A stretch of DNA of 64,000 bases from UA16 sp002292325 (GTDB lineage: Bacteria; Bacteroidota; Bacteroidia; Flavobacteriales_D; Sanyastnellaceae). The position numbers were made by a program, and so were the translations under genes. Below are positions 25,110 to 34,727 of the stretch, piece by piece. The stretch spans positions 18,879 to 82,878 of the forward strand of contig CALSRC010000006.1 of assembly GCA_943788645.1 (NCBI GenBank), written 5' to 3'. The notes under the pieces are model-generated. The model was not told the DNA's origin, did not search any database, and saw nothing but the letters and a program-made list of their open reading frames with translations. Position 1 is the stretch's first letter; each line of letters starts with the position of its first letter.

Positions 25110-27059
25110 ATGAACCATTATCCAGCCGGTCCTCACTTATCGCGTATCCAAGAACCAAAGGATCTACGCGAGCAATTTAATTTGGAGGACCTACCCGCCA
25201 TATGCGACGAACTTCGACAATTCATCGTTGACGTCGTATCCGAAAAGGGGGGGCATTTCGGTGCAAGTTTGGGCGTAGTAGAACTCACTGTTGCACTGCA
25301 TTACGCGTTTAATACGCCTGAAGATCAGTTGGTTTGGGATGTAGGACACCAAGCCTACGGGCACAAAATCCTCACAGGACGGCGGAATCAATTCCACACC
25401 AACCGGCAATACGGCGGTCTCAGTGGATTTCCCAAACGCAGCGAAAGCAAATTTGATACGTTTGGGGTTGGGCACAGTTCTACTTCAATCTCCGCGGCGC
25501 TGGGCATGGCCGTTGCGAGCAAATTAGATGGACAGCACCAAAAAAGACACGTCGCGGTCATTGGTGACGGGGCGATGACAGCAGGCTTAGCGTTTGAAGG
25601 CTTGAACCATGGGGGTGCCGAAGATGCCAATTTACTGGTCATCTTGAATGACAATTGCATGTCCATCGATCCGAATGTGGGAGCCTTAAAAGAATACCTA
25701 ACGGACATCACCACATCCAAAACCTACAACAAGGTGAAGGATGAAGTATGGCACTTGCTCGGTCGAATTTCAAAATTTGGACCCAATGCTCAAGCCATTG
25801 CCCAAAAAGTAGAGGCCGCGGTCAAATCAGCCCTGTTGAACCAATCCAATCTTTTCGAGTCGCTGAACTTTCGTTATTTCGGTCCGGTAGACGGCCACGA
25901 TGTGGAACATGTTGCTCAAATCCTCAATGACATCAAGGATATTCCTGGGCCGAAACTCCTGCATTGCGTCACGGTTAAAGGAAAAGGATACCAACCAGCA
26001 GAATCAGGAAGCCCTACCACTTGGCATGCCCCAGGACTTTTTGATAAATCGACAGGTGAAATTAAGAAGTCCGTTTCCAACCTTCCCAAGCCTCCCAAGT
26101 TTCAGGATGTTTTCGGTCACAGTATCATCGAATTGGCAAAACAAGATGGTCGCATTGTCGGGGTCACGCCCGCGATGCCTTCAGGTTGCTCGATGAAATA
26201 CATGCTCCAGGAAATGCCAGATCGGACATTTGACGTTGGCATCGCAGAGCAGCATGCGGTTACATTCAGTGCAGGCATGGCCACGCAAGGAAAAGTCCCT
26301 TTCTGCAACATCTATTCAAGTTTCATGCAGCGGGCATACGACCAAGTCATCCATGATGTGGCCATTCAAAATCTGCATGTGGTTTTTTGTTTGGACCGGG
26401 GAGGGGTAGTCGGTGCAGACGGACCCACACACCATGGAGGGTATGATTTAGCCTACATGCGCTGCGTTCCGAACATGGTGGTTGCAGCACCGATGGACGA
26501 GATAGAATTGAGGAACATGATGTATTCGGCATCACAAAAACACAGCGGCCCTTATTCCATCCGGTATCCCCGCGGCACGGGATCCATTGTGGATTGGAAG
26601 CAGCCCTTTGAGGCCATTCCCCTCGGACAAGGTCGACGGATCAAAACAGGAAAAGACCTCGCCATTCTCAGCATTGGTGCCATCGGTACCCAAGCAACAG
26701 AGGCCATCTTGGAGTTGGAAAAACGCGGCATCGATGCGGCCCATTATGATATGCGGTTTGTCAAGCCCTTGGATGAAATCATGTTGCATGAAGTCTTCGG
26801 CCAATTCGATCATGTTATCACGTTGGAAGATGGCTGTGTCATGGGCGGTTTTGGAAGTGCCGTGCTCGAGTTCATGGGCGACAACAATTACCGCGCTTCA
26901 GTAAAGCGATTGGGACTGCCCGATGCCTATGTAGAGCATGGAACGCAGGCTGAGCTGTATGCCGAGAATAAGTATGATTCCGCGGCGATATTGGCCACAG
27001 CTGAAGAAATGTTAGCCGCCGCTGGTGCAGGATCGGCGCGATCAATTCAACGCGCCTGA
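25110..27059 (+). CDS. dxs: 1-deoxy-D-xylulose-5-phosphate synthase
   Basis: DXS condenses pyruvate and glyceraldehyde 3-phosphate using thiamine diphosphate, the entry step of the MEP isoprenoid pathway. Its partner pathway gene ispG lies at 41 kb. The 649-residue protein shows the N-terminal GHFGASLGVVELTVALH, the ThDP motif region VIGDGAMTAGLAFEGLNHGG...LNDNCMSI (about 150-190), YFGPVDGHDV, and the transketolase-like pyrimidine domain with DVGIAEQHAVTFSAGMA (about 375-395). The transketolase C-domain contains FDHVITLEDGCVMGGFGSAV. The ATG at 25110 is preferred to a TTG at 25062, which lies upstream of the -7 box. Confidence 0.97.
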   Translation: MNHYPAGPHLSRIQEPKDLREQFNLEDLPAICDELRQFIVDVVSEKGGHFGASLGVVELTVALHYAFNTPEDQLVWDVGHQAYGHKILTGRRNQFHTNRQYGGLSGFPKRSESKFDTFGVGHSSTSISAALGMAVASKLDGQHQKRHVAVIGDGAMTAGLAFEGLNHGGAEDANLLVILNDNCMSIDPNVGALKEYLTDITTSKTYNKVKDEVWHLLGRISKFGPNAQAIAQKVEAAVKSALLNQSNLFESLNFRYFGPVDGHDVEHVAQILNDIKDIPGPKLLHCVTVKGKGYQPAESGSPTTWHAPGLFDKSTGEIKKSVSNLPKPPKFQDVFGHSIIELAKQDGRIVGVTPAMPSGCSMKYMLQEMPDRTFDVGIAEQHAVTFSAGMATQGKVPFCNIYSSFMQRAYDQVIHDVAIQNLHVVFCLDRGGVVGADGPTHHGGYDLAYMRCVPNMVVAAPMDEIELRNMMYSASQKHSGPYSIRYPRGTGSIVDWKQPFEAIPLGQGRRIKTGKDLAILSIGAIGTQATEAILELEKRGIDAAHYDMRFVKPLDEIMLHEVFGQFDHVITLEDGCVMGGFGSAVLEFMGDNNYRASVKRLGLPDAYVEHGTQAELYAENKYDSAAILATAEEMLAAAGAGSARSIQRA

Positions 27060-27062
27060 CCC

Positions 27063-27599
27063 GTGGATCAATCCCCTGAATTTGCCTCTGACTCAATCCG
27101 CAATCGCGTGGATGAAAGCGGACTCATCGCATTGGATTTAGACGACCTTATGCCAACCACGCACGCGGTGGAACTGGATTTGGCCGATCATCTTGAAATG
27201 GGATTGGTCCTGAAAGAAAAGGCTTTTCGAAACGCAATGCGAGAACTGAATTCCCCTGAATGGGAAGGCCATGTAGTTGCCCTTCACTGCAGCGCGGATG
27301 CCATTGTACCGGATTGGGCGTGGATGTTGGCCACTTCCCGGCTGACAGCTTTGGGAGCGCATGTGCACGTCGGGCCTCCTGCGACCGTAAGAGTTCAGCG
27401 CCTTATTCATGCCATCGAGGAAATGGATCTTTCTCCTTATCGAGACGGTCGCGTTGTCATCAAGGGATGCTCCATCGGGACTACCGCCGAGGCTTTGGCC
27501 TTGATCATTCGACGCCTTCAACCGGAGGTTCAATCTCTTTTTTATGGTGAGCCGTGTTCGACGGTTCCCGTGTATAAACGGCCTAGAAATTCAGGGTGA
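27063..27599 (+). CDS. DUF2480 family protein
   Basis: This 178-residue conserved Bacteroidota protein has unknown function. Family blocks seen are NRVDESGLIALDLDDLMP at the N-terminus, MGLVLKEKAFRNAMRE, VVALHCSADAIVPDWAWMLATSRL, and the C-terminal SLFYGEPCSTVPVYKRPR. Conserved Cys (HCSAD, KGCSIG, GEPCS) and acidic residues would fit a metal or nucleotide site, but nothing is established. The GTG start at 27063 lies three bases after the dxs stop, so the two are one transcription unit. Function related to isoprenoid or DNA metabolism is speculative. Confidence 0.82.
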   Translation: MDQSPEFASDSIRNRVDESGLIALDLDDLMPTTHAVELDLADHLEMGLVLKEKAFRNAMRELNSPEWEGHVVALHCSADAIVPDWAWMLATSRLTALGAHVHVGPPATVRVQRLIHAIEEMDLSPYRDGRVVIKGCSIGTTAEALALIIRRLQPEVQSLFYGEPCSTVPVYKRPRNSG

Positions 27600-27650
27600 T
27601 TTTGATCGCTACGTGGTACCTTCGATGGAACACATCGGACCGTACCTGAC

Positions 27651-30494
27651 ATGATCACCGCCCCTTCCGAACGCAAGCTATTTCTCATTGACGCCTACGC
27701 GTTAATTTTCAGAGCGTACTACGCGTTCCTCAAAAATCCCAGGATCAATTCGAAGGGCTTGAACACCAGTGCCATTTTTGGATTCACAAACGCACTACTT
27801 GAAGTCATTCGAAAAGAATCCCCAACGCATCTAGCGGTTGTTTTTGACGCTCCCGGAGGCTCTTTTCGCAATGAAACTTATCCTGAATACAAGGCGAATC
27901 GGAACGAGACCCCTGAAGACATCAAACGATCTGTGCCTTGGATATTGCAGGTCTTGGAAGGGCTAAATGTTCCTTCCATTAGCAAGGTGGGGTATGAAGC
28001 CGACGACATCATTGGATTTCTTGCAAAAAAAGCTGAAAAATCAGGGTTTGACGTCTATATGATGACACCTGATAAAGATTTCGGTCAGCTCGTAACGGAG
28101 AACATCCGCATGTACCGACCGGGTCGCAGTGGCAACCCTGCCGAAGTTTGGGGGATCGATGAAATTCGAGAGAAATTTGAAGTGGACAATCCATTACAAA
28201 TCATTGATTTACTCGGGATGATGGGCGACAGCGTTGACAACATTCCGGGCATTCCGGGAGTTGGAGCGAAAACCGCATCCAAGCTATTGAAGCAATATGG
28301 CGACTTGGAAGGTGTGATTGAACATGCGGGAGAGCTCAAAGGAAAGCTCCGCGAACGGGTAGAAGAAAATGTTGACTTAGCCCGACTATCTCGCGAATTG
28401 GCCACAATTTGCTTGGACATTCCGATGGAATACGATTGGGATCTAATGGTCATGGAACCTCCCAAATCAGACGCATTGCGTGGAACCTTGGAGGACTTGG
28501 AATTCCGCACGCTGGCCCAGCGAATTTTAGGCAGTGAGGCCCCAAAAGCAACTCCGAATGTTCCTCAATCGACTGCATTAACATCGAACACAGAAGAAGC
28601 TGCACAGCTTGATTTGTTTGGCACTCCCGCAAATGCTGCGGCGGGGGAAGCTTTCATGAATCCAGCAGGTGCGACGGGGTACCTGTCCCTCAACGATCGA
28701 GAAACGGACTATCAACTGGTTCAAACCCTTCCAGAACTGGAAGCGATGCTGGAAGTGTTGATGGCGGCGCCCCAATTCGCTTTTGACACCGAGACATCAT
28801 CGCTGGACACGCTTCGAGCTTCCCTGGTGGGCATCTCTTTTTCTCATGCCACCGGCAAGGCTTGGTGGGTTCCTGCGGTTGCGGACCAATGGACGGAGTC
28901 TGAGCTCATGGAGAAAATTCAACCGCTTTTCGCAGATTCTACCAAAGAGGCCATTGCGCATCATTTCAAATTCGATTACAAAATCCTTCATCGGCGTGGA
29001 ATCGAATTTCACAACCGCATCTTTGATACCATGGTGGCGCATTATTTGATTCAACCTGAATCATCACATAAACTCGACCGCCTTGCAGAGATTGAATTAG
29101 GCTACGCCACCATTCCCATCACCGATATCATTGGCAAAGCGGGCAAGGACCAAAAATCAATGACGGATCTGTCCGTAGAATCTTTGAGGGACTATGCATG
29201 CGAAGACGCCGACGTCGCCTTCCAATTGTGCGAGCGATTTACTCCCCAGCTTGAGGAGGTCGCTGCGATGGATCTCTTCCGTACCGTGGAAATGCCGTTG
29301 GTCAAGATCTTGGCAGACATGGAATTGGAAGGCGTCCGCATTCATTCCACTGAGCTAACCAACTACAGCATTGCACTGGGACACCAAATCGCCATTCTGA
29401 CGGAAGAGATTCATGGATACGCAGGGCAAGAATTCAACATAGACAGCCCCAAGCAACTCGGACCCATTCTTTTTGAAACCTTGGAAATCAAGGCTAAAAT
29501 CAAGAAGACCAAAACAGGTCAGTACCCTACGGGTGAGGAGGTGCTCGAAAAAATAAAGGAGGCCCATGCCATTGTGCCCGCCGTACTTCGGTACCGCAAA
29601 TTGAAAAAATTAAAATCCACTTATGTGGATCCGTTGCCTAAACTGGTTTTTGAAGGAACGGGGCGGGTGCACACCACCTACCAACAAACCGTGGCAGCAA
29701 CCGGGCGGCTGAGTTCAAAAGATCCCAATCTCCAGAACATCCCAATCCGCACAGAAGAGGGACGCGCTATCCGGAAGGCATTCATCCCTCGGGATGAAGA
29801 TCACGTGCTGGTCGCCGCAGATTACAGCCAAGTTGAATTGCGTATTGCCGCTGCCTTGAGCAAAGACTCAGGCCTCGTCGATGCCTTCATCCAAGGGCAC
29901 GACGTGCATACCGCCACTGCAGCAAAGGTATTTGGCGTTGAGCCGGAAAGCGTCGACCGGGCGATGCGCGGCAAGGCCAAAGCCGTCAACTTTGGAATTC
30001 TTTATGGTCAAGGAGCATTTGGACTGGCCCAAAACCTCGGGATTCCACGTCGTGAAGCCAAGGAAATCATCGATGCCTACTTCCTTCAGTTTGCTCAACT
30101 CAAGGCTTTCACGGCGGAATGTGTTGAATCCGTTCGGGAGAAAGGATATGCGGAGACCGTGCTCGGTCGCCGACGTTACCTGCCCGACATTCAATCCAAC
30201 AATGCAACCGTACGCGCTTTCGCTGAGCGAAATGCAGTCAACGCGCCTATCCAAGGGTCGGCAGCGGACATTATAAAAGTGGCCATGGTGCGAATGACCA
30301 AGGCACTGACGGAGAATAAAATGAAGACCCGCATGATCATGCAAGTGCATGACGAATTGGTTTTTGATGTGCCGAAAAACGAAATTGAGCAGCTTGAAAC
30401 CATGATTTCAGAGGCCATGTCAAGCGCAGTAACGCTGGATGTTCCATTGATCGTCGAGATGTCCTTTGGTCAAAATTGGCTCGAGGCACACTGA
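27651..30494 (+). CDS. polA: DNA polymerase I
   Basis: This is the repair and Okazaki-fragment-processing polymerase, 947 residues, with all three domains. The 5'-nuclease is at 1 to about 290 (LFLIDAYALIFRAYYAF, VVFDAPGGSFR, SKVGYEADDIIGFLA, GDSVDNIPGIPGVGAKTA). The 3'-5' proofreading domain is at about 370-550, with its acidic residues intact (FDTETSSLD, HHFKFDYKIL, YACEDADVAF). The family A polymerase domain has TGRLSSKDPNLQNIPIR, motif A DYSQVELRIAA (about 723), motif B KAVNFGILYGQGAFG and motif C MQVHDELVFDV (about 897). It follows DUF2480 after a 51-base gap. Confidence 0.97.
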   Translation: MITAPSERKLFLIDAYALIFRAYYAFLKNPRINSKGLNTSAIFGFTNALLEVIRKESPTHLAVVFDAPGGSFRNETYPEYKANRNETPEDIKRSVPWILQVLEGLNVPSISKVGYEADDIIGFLAKKAEKSGFDVYMMTPDKDFGQLVTENIRMYRPGRSGNPAEVWGIDEIREKFEVDNPLQIIDLLGMMGDSVDNIPGIPGVGAKTASKLLKQYGDLEGVIEHAGELKGKLRERVEENVDLARLSRELATICLDIPMEYDWDLMVMEPPKSDALRGTLEDLEFRTLAQRILGSEAPKATPNVPQSTALTSNTEEAAQLDLFGTPANAAAGEAFMNPAGATGYLSLNDRETDYQLVQTLPELEAMLEVLMAAPQFAFDTETSSLDTLRASLVGISFSHATGKAWWVPAVADQWTESELMEKIQPLFADSTKEAIAHHFKFDYKILHRRGIEFHNRIFDTMVAHYLIQPESSHKLDRLAEIELGYATIPITDIIGKAGKDQKSMTDLSVESLRDYACEDADVAFQLCERFTPQLEEVAAMDLFRTVEMPLVKILADMELEGVRIHSTELTNYSIALGHQIAILTEEIHGYAGQEFNIDSPKQLGPILFETLEIKAKIKKTKTGQYPTGEEVLEKIKEAHAIVPAVLRYRKLKKLKSTYVDPLPKLVFEGTGRVHTTYQQTVAATGRLSSKDPNLQNIPIRTEEGRAIRKAFIPRDEDHVLVAADYSQVELRIAAALSKDSGLVDAFIQGHDVHTATAAKVFGVEPESVDRAMRGKAKAVNFGILYGQGAFGLAQNLGIPRREAKEIIDAYFLQFAQLKAFTAECVESVREKGYAETVLGRRRYLPDIQSNNATVRAFAERNAVNAPIQGSAADIIKVAMVRMTKALTENKMKTRMIMQVHDELVFDVPKNEIEQLETMISEAMSSAVTLDVPLIVEMSFGQNWLEAH

Positions 30495-30606
30495 GAACGG
30501 GTTCGCTTTTGAGATAAACATTAGCGTGTGTGGAACTTTTTCGCTGCCCCTGCGTATAGGTGCCCGGTGAGAAGCATCTTGGACTTCAATATCCAGATCT
30601 ATAAAA

Positions 30607-31539
30607 ATGCGTTTCAATCAACGAATTCAAGCACTTCCTATCCTCATCGGATTGGGTGCATTTCTAGCCACCGGATGCGGAGGCAGTCAAGAGGACCATG
30701 CCGGGCACGATCATGCTGCACATGATCACGAACACTCGGATGCAGACGGCATGGATGCAGATGGCATGGCCGTGACCTCTCGTGAAAATACGCTGACGAA
30801 GATTTTTCATGCAGCTCCGTCACCCATGGAAACCGCCTCCTTAATCAAGCGAAGTGGAGCGCAATTCCATTCAGATGTTTTGAATGGAGCTGACCGGGCT
30901 GCCAATTACACCACCAGCGACGCTCAAGCGATGAACTTGGGCATCTACGGGGCTGATTTAAGTTACGCGACCATTTTCGAAGAGAATTCCGCAAGCCTGG
31001 ATTACCTGTCCGCCATCAAATCGCTCAGCGAAGAATTGGGCATTAGCAACGTTTTAAGTGACGAAGTCATGTCCGAGGTCGAAGCCAATCGGAACGAACG
31101 AGGGATTTTAATCGACATCGTATCGGACACTTTCTACGCACTGAATGAACAGCTTAAATTCAACGGTCAAGAAGATCTTGCAGGACTTGTTGTCGCTTCA
31201 GGATGGGTCGAAGGACTCTACCTCGCGACGCGTCACCTTGATGAGGCTCCTGACGAATTAAAAATGCGCATTGCGGAACAGAAACTGGTGCTTGACGATG
31301 TCATGCGACTCTGCTCAAGTTATGAGCAAACACCGGCGTTAGCAGGAATGCTTGCTTCCATGAACCAAATTAAATCCGCCTTCGAAGGCGTCAACAGTGA
31401 CGAAGGTGAAGGCACCACTTCCCGTGAAGAATCCGGTGGGTTTGTGATTGGCGGTGGACCAACCTTTAGTGCAGACGATGCGACCATCAGTGCAATTGCG
31501 TCCGCAGTGGAAGCTGTTCGAAACGGATGCATTCAATAA
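30607..31539 (+). CDS. Lipoprotein with His-rich N-terminal linker, conserved Bacteroidota type
   Basis: The 310-residue protein starts with a lipoprotein signal peptide (lipobox FLATGC, Cys at about 24), followed by a short His/Asp-rich linker (residues about 30-45, HAGHDHAAHDHEHSD) that could bind zinc, copper or nickel. The rest is helical and carries the MNLGIYGADLSYATIFEE motif (about 98-115) seen in many uncharacterised Bacteroidota lipoproteins. The C-terminus is acidic, then Gly-rich. The role is unknown; a metal-related role for the linker is inference. The 112-base gap after polA shows no clear promoter. Confidence 0.7.
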   Translation: MRFNQRIQALPILIGLGAFLATGCGGSQEDHAGHDHAAHDHEHSDADGMDADGMAVTSRENTLTKIFHAAPSPMETASLIKRSGAQFHSDVLNGADRAANYTTSDAQAMNLGIYGADLSYATIFEENSASLDYLSAIKSLSEELGISNVLSDEVMSEVEANRNERGILIDIVSDTFYALNEQLKFNGQEDLAGLVVASGWVEGLYLATRHLDEAPDELKMRIAEQKLVLDDVMRLCSSYEQTPALAGMLASMNQIKSAFEGVNSDEGEGTTSREESGGFVIGGGPTFSADDATISAIASAVEAVRNGCIQ

Positions 31540-31555
31540 TTAGCCAAGAAGTAAG

Positions 31556-31981
31556 ATGAAACATACGATAATCCTCCTTTTGGCCTTCGGGCTCTTTGCA
31601 ACAACTGCCGACGCACAGTGTCGGTCGTTTACAAAGAAAAACTGCCTTTCCACATTGGACGGCTACATTCAGAACGACAACTACAACAGCGCCATCCTTA
31701 TTCCAGGTGATGAAGCCGAGCTTATGCTCACCTTTTTGGCCGGACAAGACTACCGACTCATTGTTTGCAGTCATCCCGTCCTTGGTGAAGTTGCATACGA
31801 AATCAATGATGGCAGGGGCAAGCGTTTATTTGATAGCAGCAAGAACGAACCCGACGTGAACTACGTCGATTTTAAAGTCGAGACCACGCAGCAACTGCAA
31901 ATTCACGTGCAAGTTCCCGAATCGAAATCGGCCATATCCCACGAGGGGTGCGTGACCGTTTTGGTCGGCTCCAAAAGCTAA
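31556..31981 (+). CDS. Small secreted protein, unknown function
   Basis: The protein is 141 residues with a clear signal peptide (IILLLAFGLFATTADAQ, mature from about residue 22). Mature features are four cysteines (QCRSF, KNCLS, IVCSH, EGCVT) that could form two disulfides, and alternating hydrophobic residues that suggest a beta-sandwich. I do not recognise a family. It begins 16 bases after the lipoprotein gene and ends in a strong bidirectional terminator, so the two genes form one unit. Confidence 0.7.
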   Translation: MKHTIILLLAFGLFATTADAQCRSFTKKNCLSTLDGYIQNDNYNSAILIPGDEAELMLTFLAGQDYRLIVCSHPVLGEVAYEINDGRGKRLFDSSKNEPDVNYVDFKVETTQQLQIHVQVPESKSAISHEGCVTVLVGSKS

Positions 31982-32031
31982 ACACAATCCATCAGTGATT
32001 CTATCCCTGTGCCTATCGCCCAGGTACAATC

Positions 32032-32060
32032 AAAAACGGCCGCTTCGAGCGGCCGTTTTT
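32032..32060. terminator. Bidirectional rho-independent terminator
   Basis: A perfect 12-bp inverted repeat (AAAAACGGCCGC / GCGGCCGTTTTT) with a 5-base loop (TTCGA) lies between the convergent ends of the small secreted protein gene (31981) and the M43 protease gene (32078). A-tract and T-tract flank the GC-rich stem, so it works in both directions. It is the clearest terminator in the window. Confidence 0.9.
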
Positions 32061-32077
32061 CATGGAACAAATCCTTG

Positions 32078-34189
32078 TTACTTTACCAAAAGACGTTCAG
32101 AAAATGGACGTCCTTCTGCGGTTACTACAACCATGTAAGTCCCTTGAGCAAATAAAGCCACAGGAAGCTCAAACCGTTGCGTTCCCATCGGCAAGGAACC
32201 ATTGAACCCCGTCCAAACCAATCGTCCCGTCAGGTCCATCACTTCCAATCTCAAGGCATCGTAAGGGCGATTTGTCGCGAACTCCAGCGCCGCTGAATTG
32301 GTCGCCGGATTCGGATATACGTTCAATTCAATTCCGTTCGTCAGTTCGCGCTCTAACACATCAGCAGGAGTGAGTACTTCGATGTTGATGTCATCCAAGA
32401 ATATGTTGTTGCCCAACCGACTTTCGAATTCAAATTTCAGACGGAAGTTCTCCGTAAAAAATTGCTCGTATGGTATGTTGAGCGTATAGCTGTTCCACTC
32501 ATCCGGGCCGTTTGGAGTGAAAACGAAAGGATGCGGAGGAGCAGATGGCAAGTCTGTAAACCCTCTGTGCATTCTCCGAAGACTCCATGATTCACCGCAA
32601 TTGGGGGAAGCATAGACTTTTAACCGATCATCGGTATCATCCTCGTCTTCGTCCGTTCCCTTGAAACAATACGCCCACTTGTAAGAGACCTGAATCTCCG
32701 CAGCCTGCGACATGTCCATGGAGCTCGTGATCAATAAATCCTTATTGAATTCAATGCCGTTCGACCAGTTGTGAATGCGCAAACTTTGCTCGCCAGTAAA
32801 TGCCGCAACAGATGTGAGTTCCCAGCCATCTCCATCGTTGGAAACATCGACCATGAACCAATCTTCACTCAATTCAGGTGCTTCGAAACTATCCTCAAAA
32901 GGGGTGGCCATTGCTCCAACTTCCAACACTTGGATGAAGGAGGTTTCCGTCAAGGATACCTCATCGTTGCCGTTTGTCACGGTCAGCGTCACATCAAAAA
33001 TTCCCGCGTCGTCAAATACATGCCAAGGAGCATCACCGGCAGCCGTAATGCCGTCTCCAAAATCCCATTCCCAACCCGTCACGCCATGAAAACTCTCATC
33101 AAAAAATTGAACAGAATCCCCTACGCAAATGGTTTGGCGAGAAGCGGAAAAGCTTGCCTCGCATAAAATCGGTTCCAGGCTCACACCCGTTTCCTCCAAG
33201 TTGGCAGGAGTCCAAAGTTGATTTCTTTGTGCCGTGCTGCTGTTCATAGCAGCCCTCATGCGAAGACGCTGTCCATCTGTAAACATCCGTCCACAGTATG
33301 AATACTCCATATAATTCTGAACATTATCCAGCGAGCCACATGTTTCTCCGAGGACGTTGCAGGATGTCCAACCGCTTGTTGTCGGCGTATCATCCACGTT
33401 GTCATCCATATCGCAGTTCTCAGAATCGCCGGGGTTGTTGGAATTGCCCCACGTATGGCGCAAGTTCATCCAATGTCCCGCTTCATGCGTTAAAGTCCTC
33501 GAACGGTAAATATTGCTCGTTCCCATATTGCCTGTGTAATCATGGGCGACTACGATGCCGTCGTTGCCAGCCCCTTGATTGCCATTGACGGAACTTGGGT
33601 AGAGGCTATATCCCGCTGCGCCATTGGCATTCTCAACCACCCAAATGTTCAGGTAGCTGTTACGTGGCCATTGAATCAAATCCTTTACATCGCCATCGCC
33701 CACGTAGGTTAAGGGCGACACAATTCGATTGATTCCGGTATGGCAGTTGCCGTTCGGATCAATTTGTGCCAACCGAAATTCAATTTCGGTGTCGGATGCC
33801 ACATTTGAGAAATCATCAATTACGTCATCAATGTCGCTGTTGAGTTTTCGGAAATCCGCGTTCATCACCTCAATGCCACTCAGAACCTGTTCCTCGCTGA
33901 TGTTTTCCGGTCCGTTGTAATGGATCACGTGAAAAACAACCGGAATTACGATCAACTCATCCCTGTTCGCATCCGTGAAATTAGTGGTCTCGGCCTCCAA
34001 TCTCAGGGCATCATGGTTTGCCTGTTCTCGCGCTTCGGGATGCGCCCGAAAAAAGGCCGCCTCCATCATCCATTGTCCGCAATATTTAATTTCAGGTGGA
34101 GTCCCTTGACCTTGGGCAGAGAGTAATCCACAAACAATCAGCAGCTGCAACGTCAACAGCCCCTTGGGCTGTATAATTTTTGACAACAT
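32078..34189 (-). CDS. Secreted M43 zinc metalloprotease with PKD domain and T9SS sorting tail
   Basis: This 703-residue exoenzyme has a signal peptide ending near LLSAQ and a cytophagalysin/pappalysin (M43) catalytic domain. The zinc motif is HEAGHWMNLRH (about residues 233-243), preceded by YLNIWVV and followed by an NYMEYSYCGRMFTDGQ met-turn region (about 290-306). Then comes a PKD domain (FFDESF...WEWDFGDG, about 345-430), a MAM/jelly-roll-like segment with DDINIEV, and a C-terminal type A sorting domain of about 75 residues starting with LNVYPNPATNSAALEF. The last domain sends the protein through the outer membrane by the type IX system. Its likely role is extracellular protein degradation. 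Confidence 0.93.
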   Translation of the reverse strand: MLSKIIQPKGLLTLQLLIVCGLLSAQGQGTPPEIKYCGQWMMEAAFFRAHPEAREQANHDALRLEAETTNFTDANRDELIVIPVVFHVIHYNGPENISEEQVLSGIEVMNADFRKLNSDIDDVIDDFSNVASDTEIEFRLAQIDPNGNCHTGINRIVSPLTYVGDGDVKDLIQWPRNSYLNIWVVENANGAAGYSLYPSSVNGNQGAGNDGIVVAHDYTGNMGTSNIYRSRTLTHEAGHWMNLRHTWGNSNNPGDSENCDMDDNVDDTPTTSGWTSCNVLGETCGSLDNVQNYMEYSYCGRMFTDGQRLRMRAAMNSSTAQRNQLWTPANLEETGVSLEPILCEASFSASRQTICVGDSVQFFDESFHGVTGWEWDFGDGITAAGDAPWHVFDDAGIFDVTLTVTNGNDEVSLTETSFIQVLEVGAMATPFEDSFEAPELSEDWFMVDVSNDGDGWELTSVAAFTGEQSLRIHNWSNGIEFNKDLLITSSMDMSQAAEIQVSYKWAYCFKGTDEDEDDTDDRLKVYASPNCGESWSLRRMHRGFTDLPSAPPHPFVFTPNGPDEWNSYTLNIPYEQFFTENFRLKFEFESRLGNNIFLDDINIEVLTPADVLERELTNGIELNVYPNPATNSAALEFATNRPYDALRLEVMDLTGRLVWTGFNGSLPMGTQRFELPVALFAQGTYMVVVTAEGRPFSERLLVK

Positions 34190-34269
34190 GGTTTCAATTC
34201 TTGAGGACGCAATTTACCAAATTTTCCAGGCATTGATAACATCCATCCATGAAGCACTAATTTTACAGT

Positions 34270-34725
34270 ATGAAGAGCATTACCACCGTTGCGCTCATGA
34301 GCGCATGCATTGCCCTTGGCTGGATAAGTTGTCAAACCGGAGACACGCCTGCGAGCGATTTAAGTACTCCTGCGCAAGTGCAAGAAATCTCCATATTGCA
34401 GCTGGATTCGCTGCAAGCTGCCCTGCCCACCGCTATCCTCATCGACGTACGTTCTGATAACGAATGGGATGCAGGTCACCTCGAAGGCGCTGCCTTCATT
34501 TCATACGATTGGGATGACCGTCTCGAACCTCTAAAATCGCTGCCTAACAATCGGCCCATCCTTGTTTATTGCGAAGCAGGAGGGCGAAGTGGCGTCATAA
34601 CCGAAGAACTCAGGATCATTGGCCACCCCTACATCATAGATCTTGTCGGAGGCATGGAAGAATGGACGAACAACAACGGAGCCGTCGTTTTTGGCGAGCC
34701 AGTAGACCTCCCTTCTTCTGAATGA
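34270..34725 (+). CDS. Rhodanese-domain lipoprotein
   Basis: The 151-residue protein carries a lipoprotein signal (ALGWISC, Cys at about 21), so it is envelope-bound and faces the periplasm. A single rhodanese domain follows: AILIDVRSDNEWDAGHLEGAAFISYDW, and the active-site loop VYCEAGGRS with Cys101. These domains transfer sulfane sulfur or serve in redox and thiosulfate metabolism; the Cys is intact, so catalysis is possible. It is divergent from the M43 protease gene (80 bases apart), and its stop lies two bases from the end of the convergent gldH. Confidence 0.87.
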   Translation: MKSITTVALMSACIALGWISCQTGDTPASDLSTPAQVQEISILQLDSLQAALPTAILIDVRSDNEWDAGHLEGAAFISYDWDDRLEPLKSLPNNRPILVYCEAGGRSGVITEELRIIGHPYIIDLVGGMEEWTNNNGAVVFGEPVDLPSSE

Positions 34726-34727
34726 AA

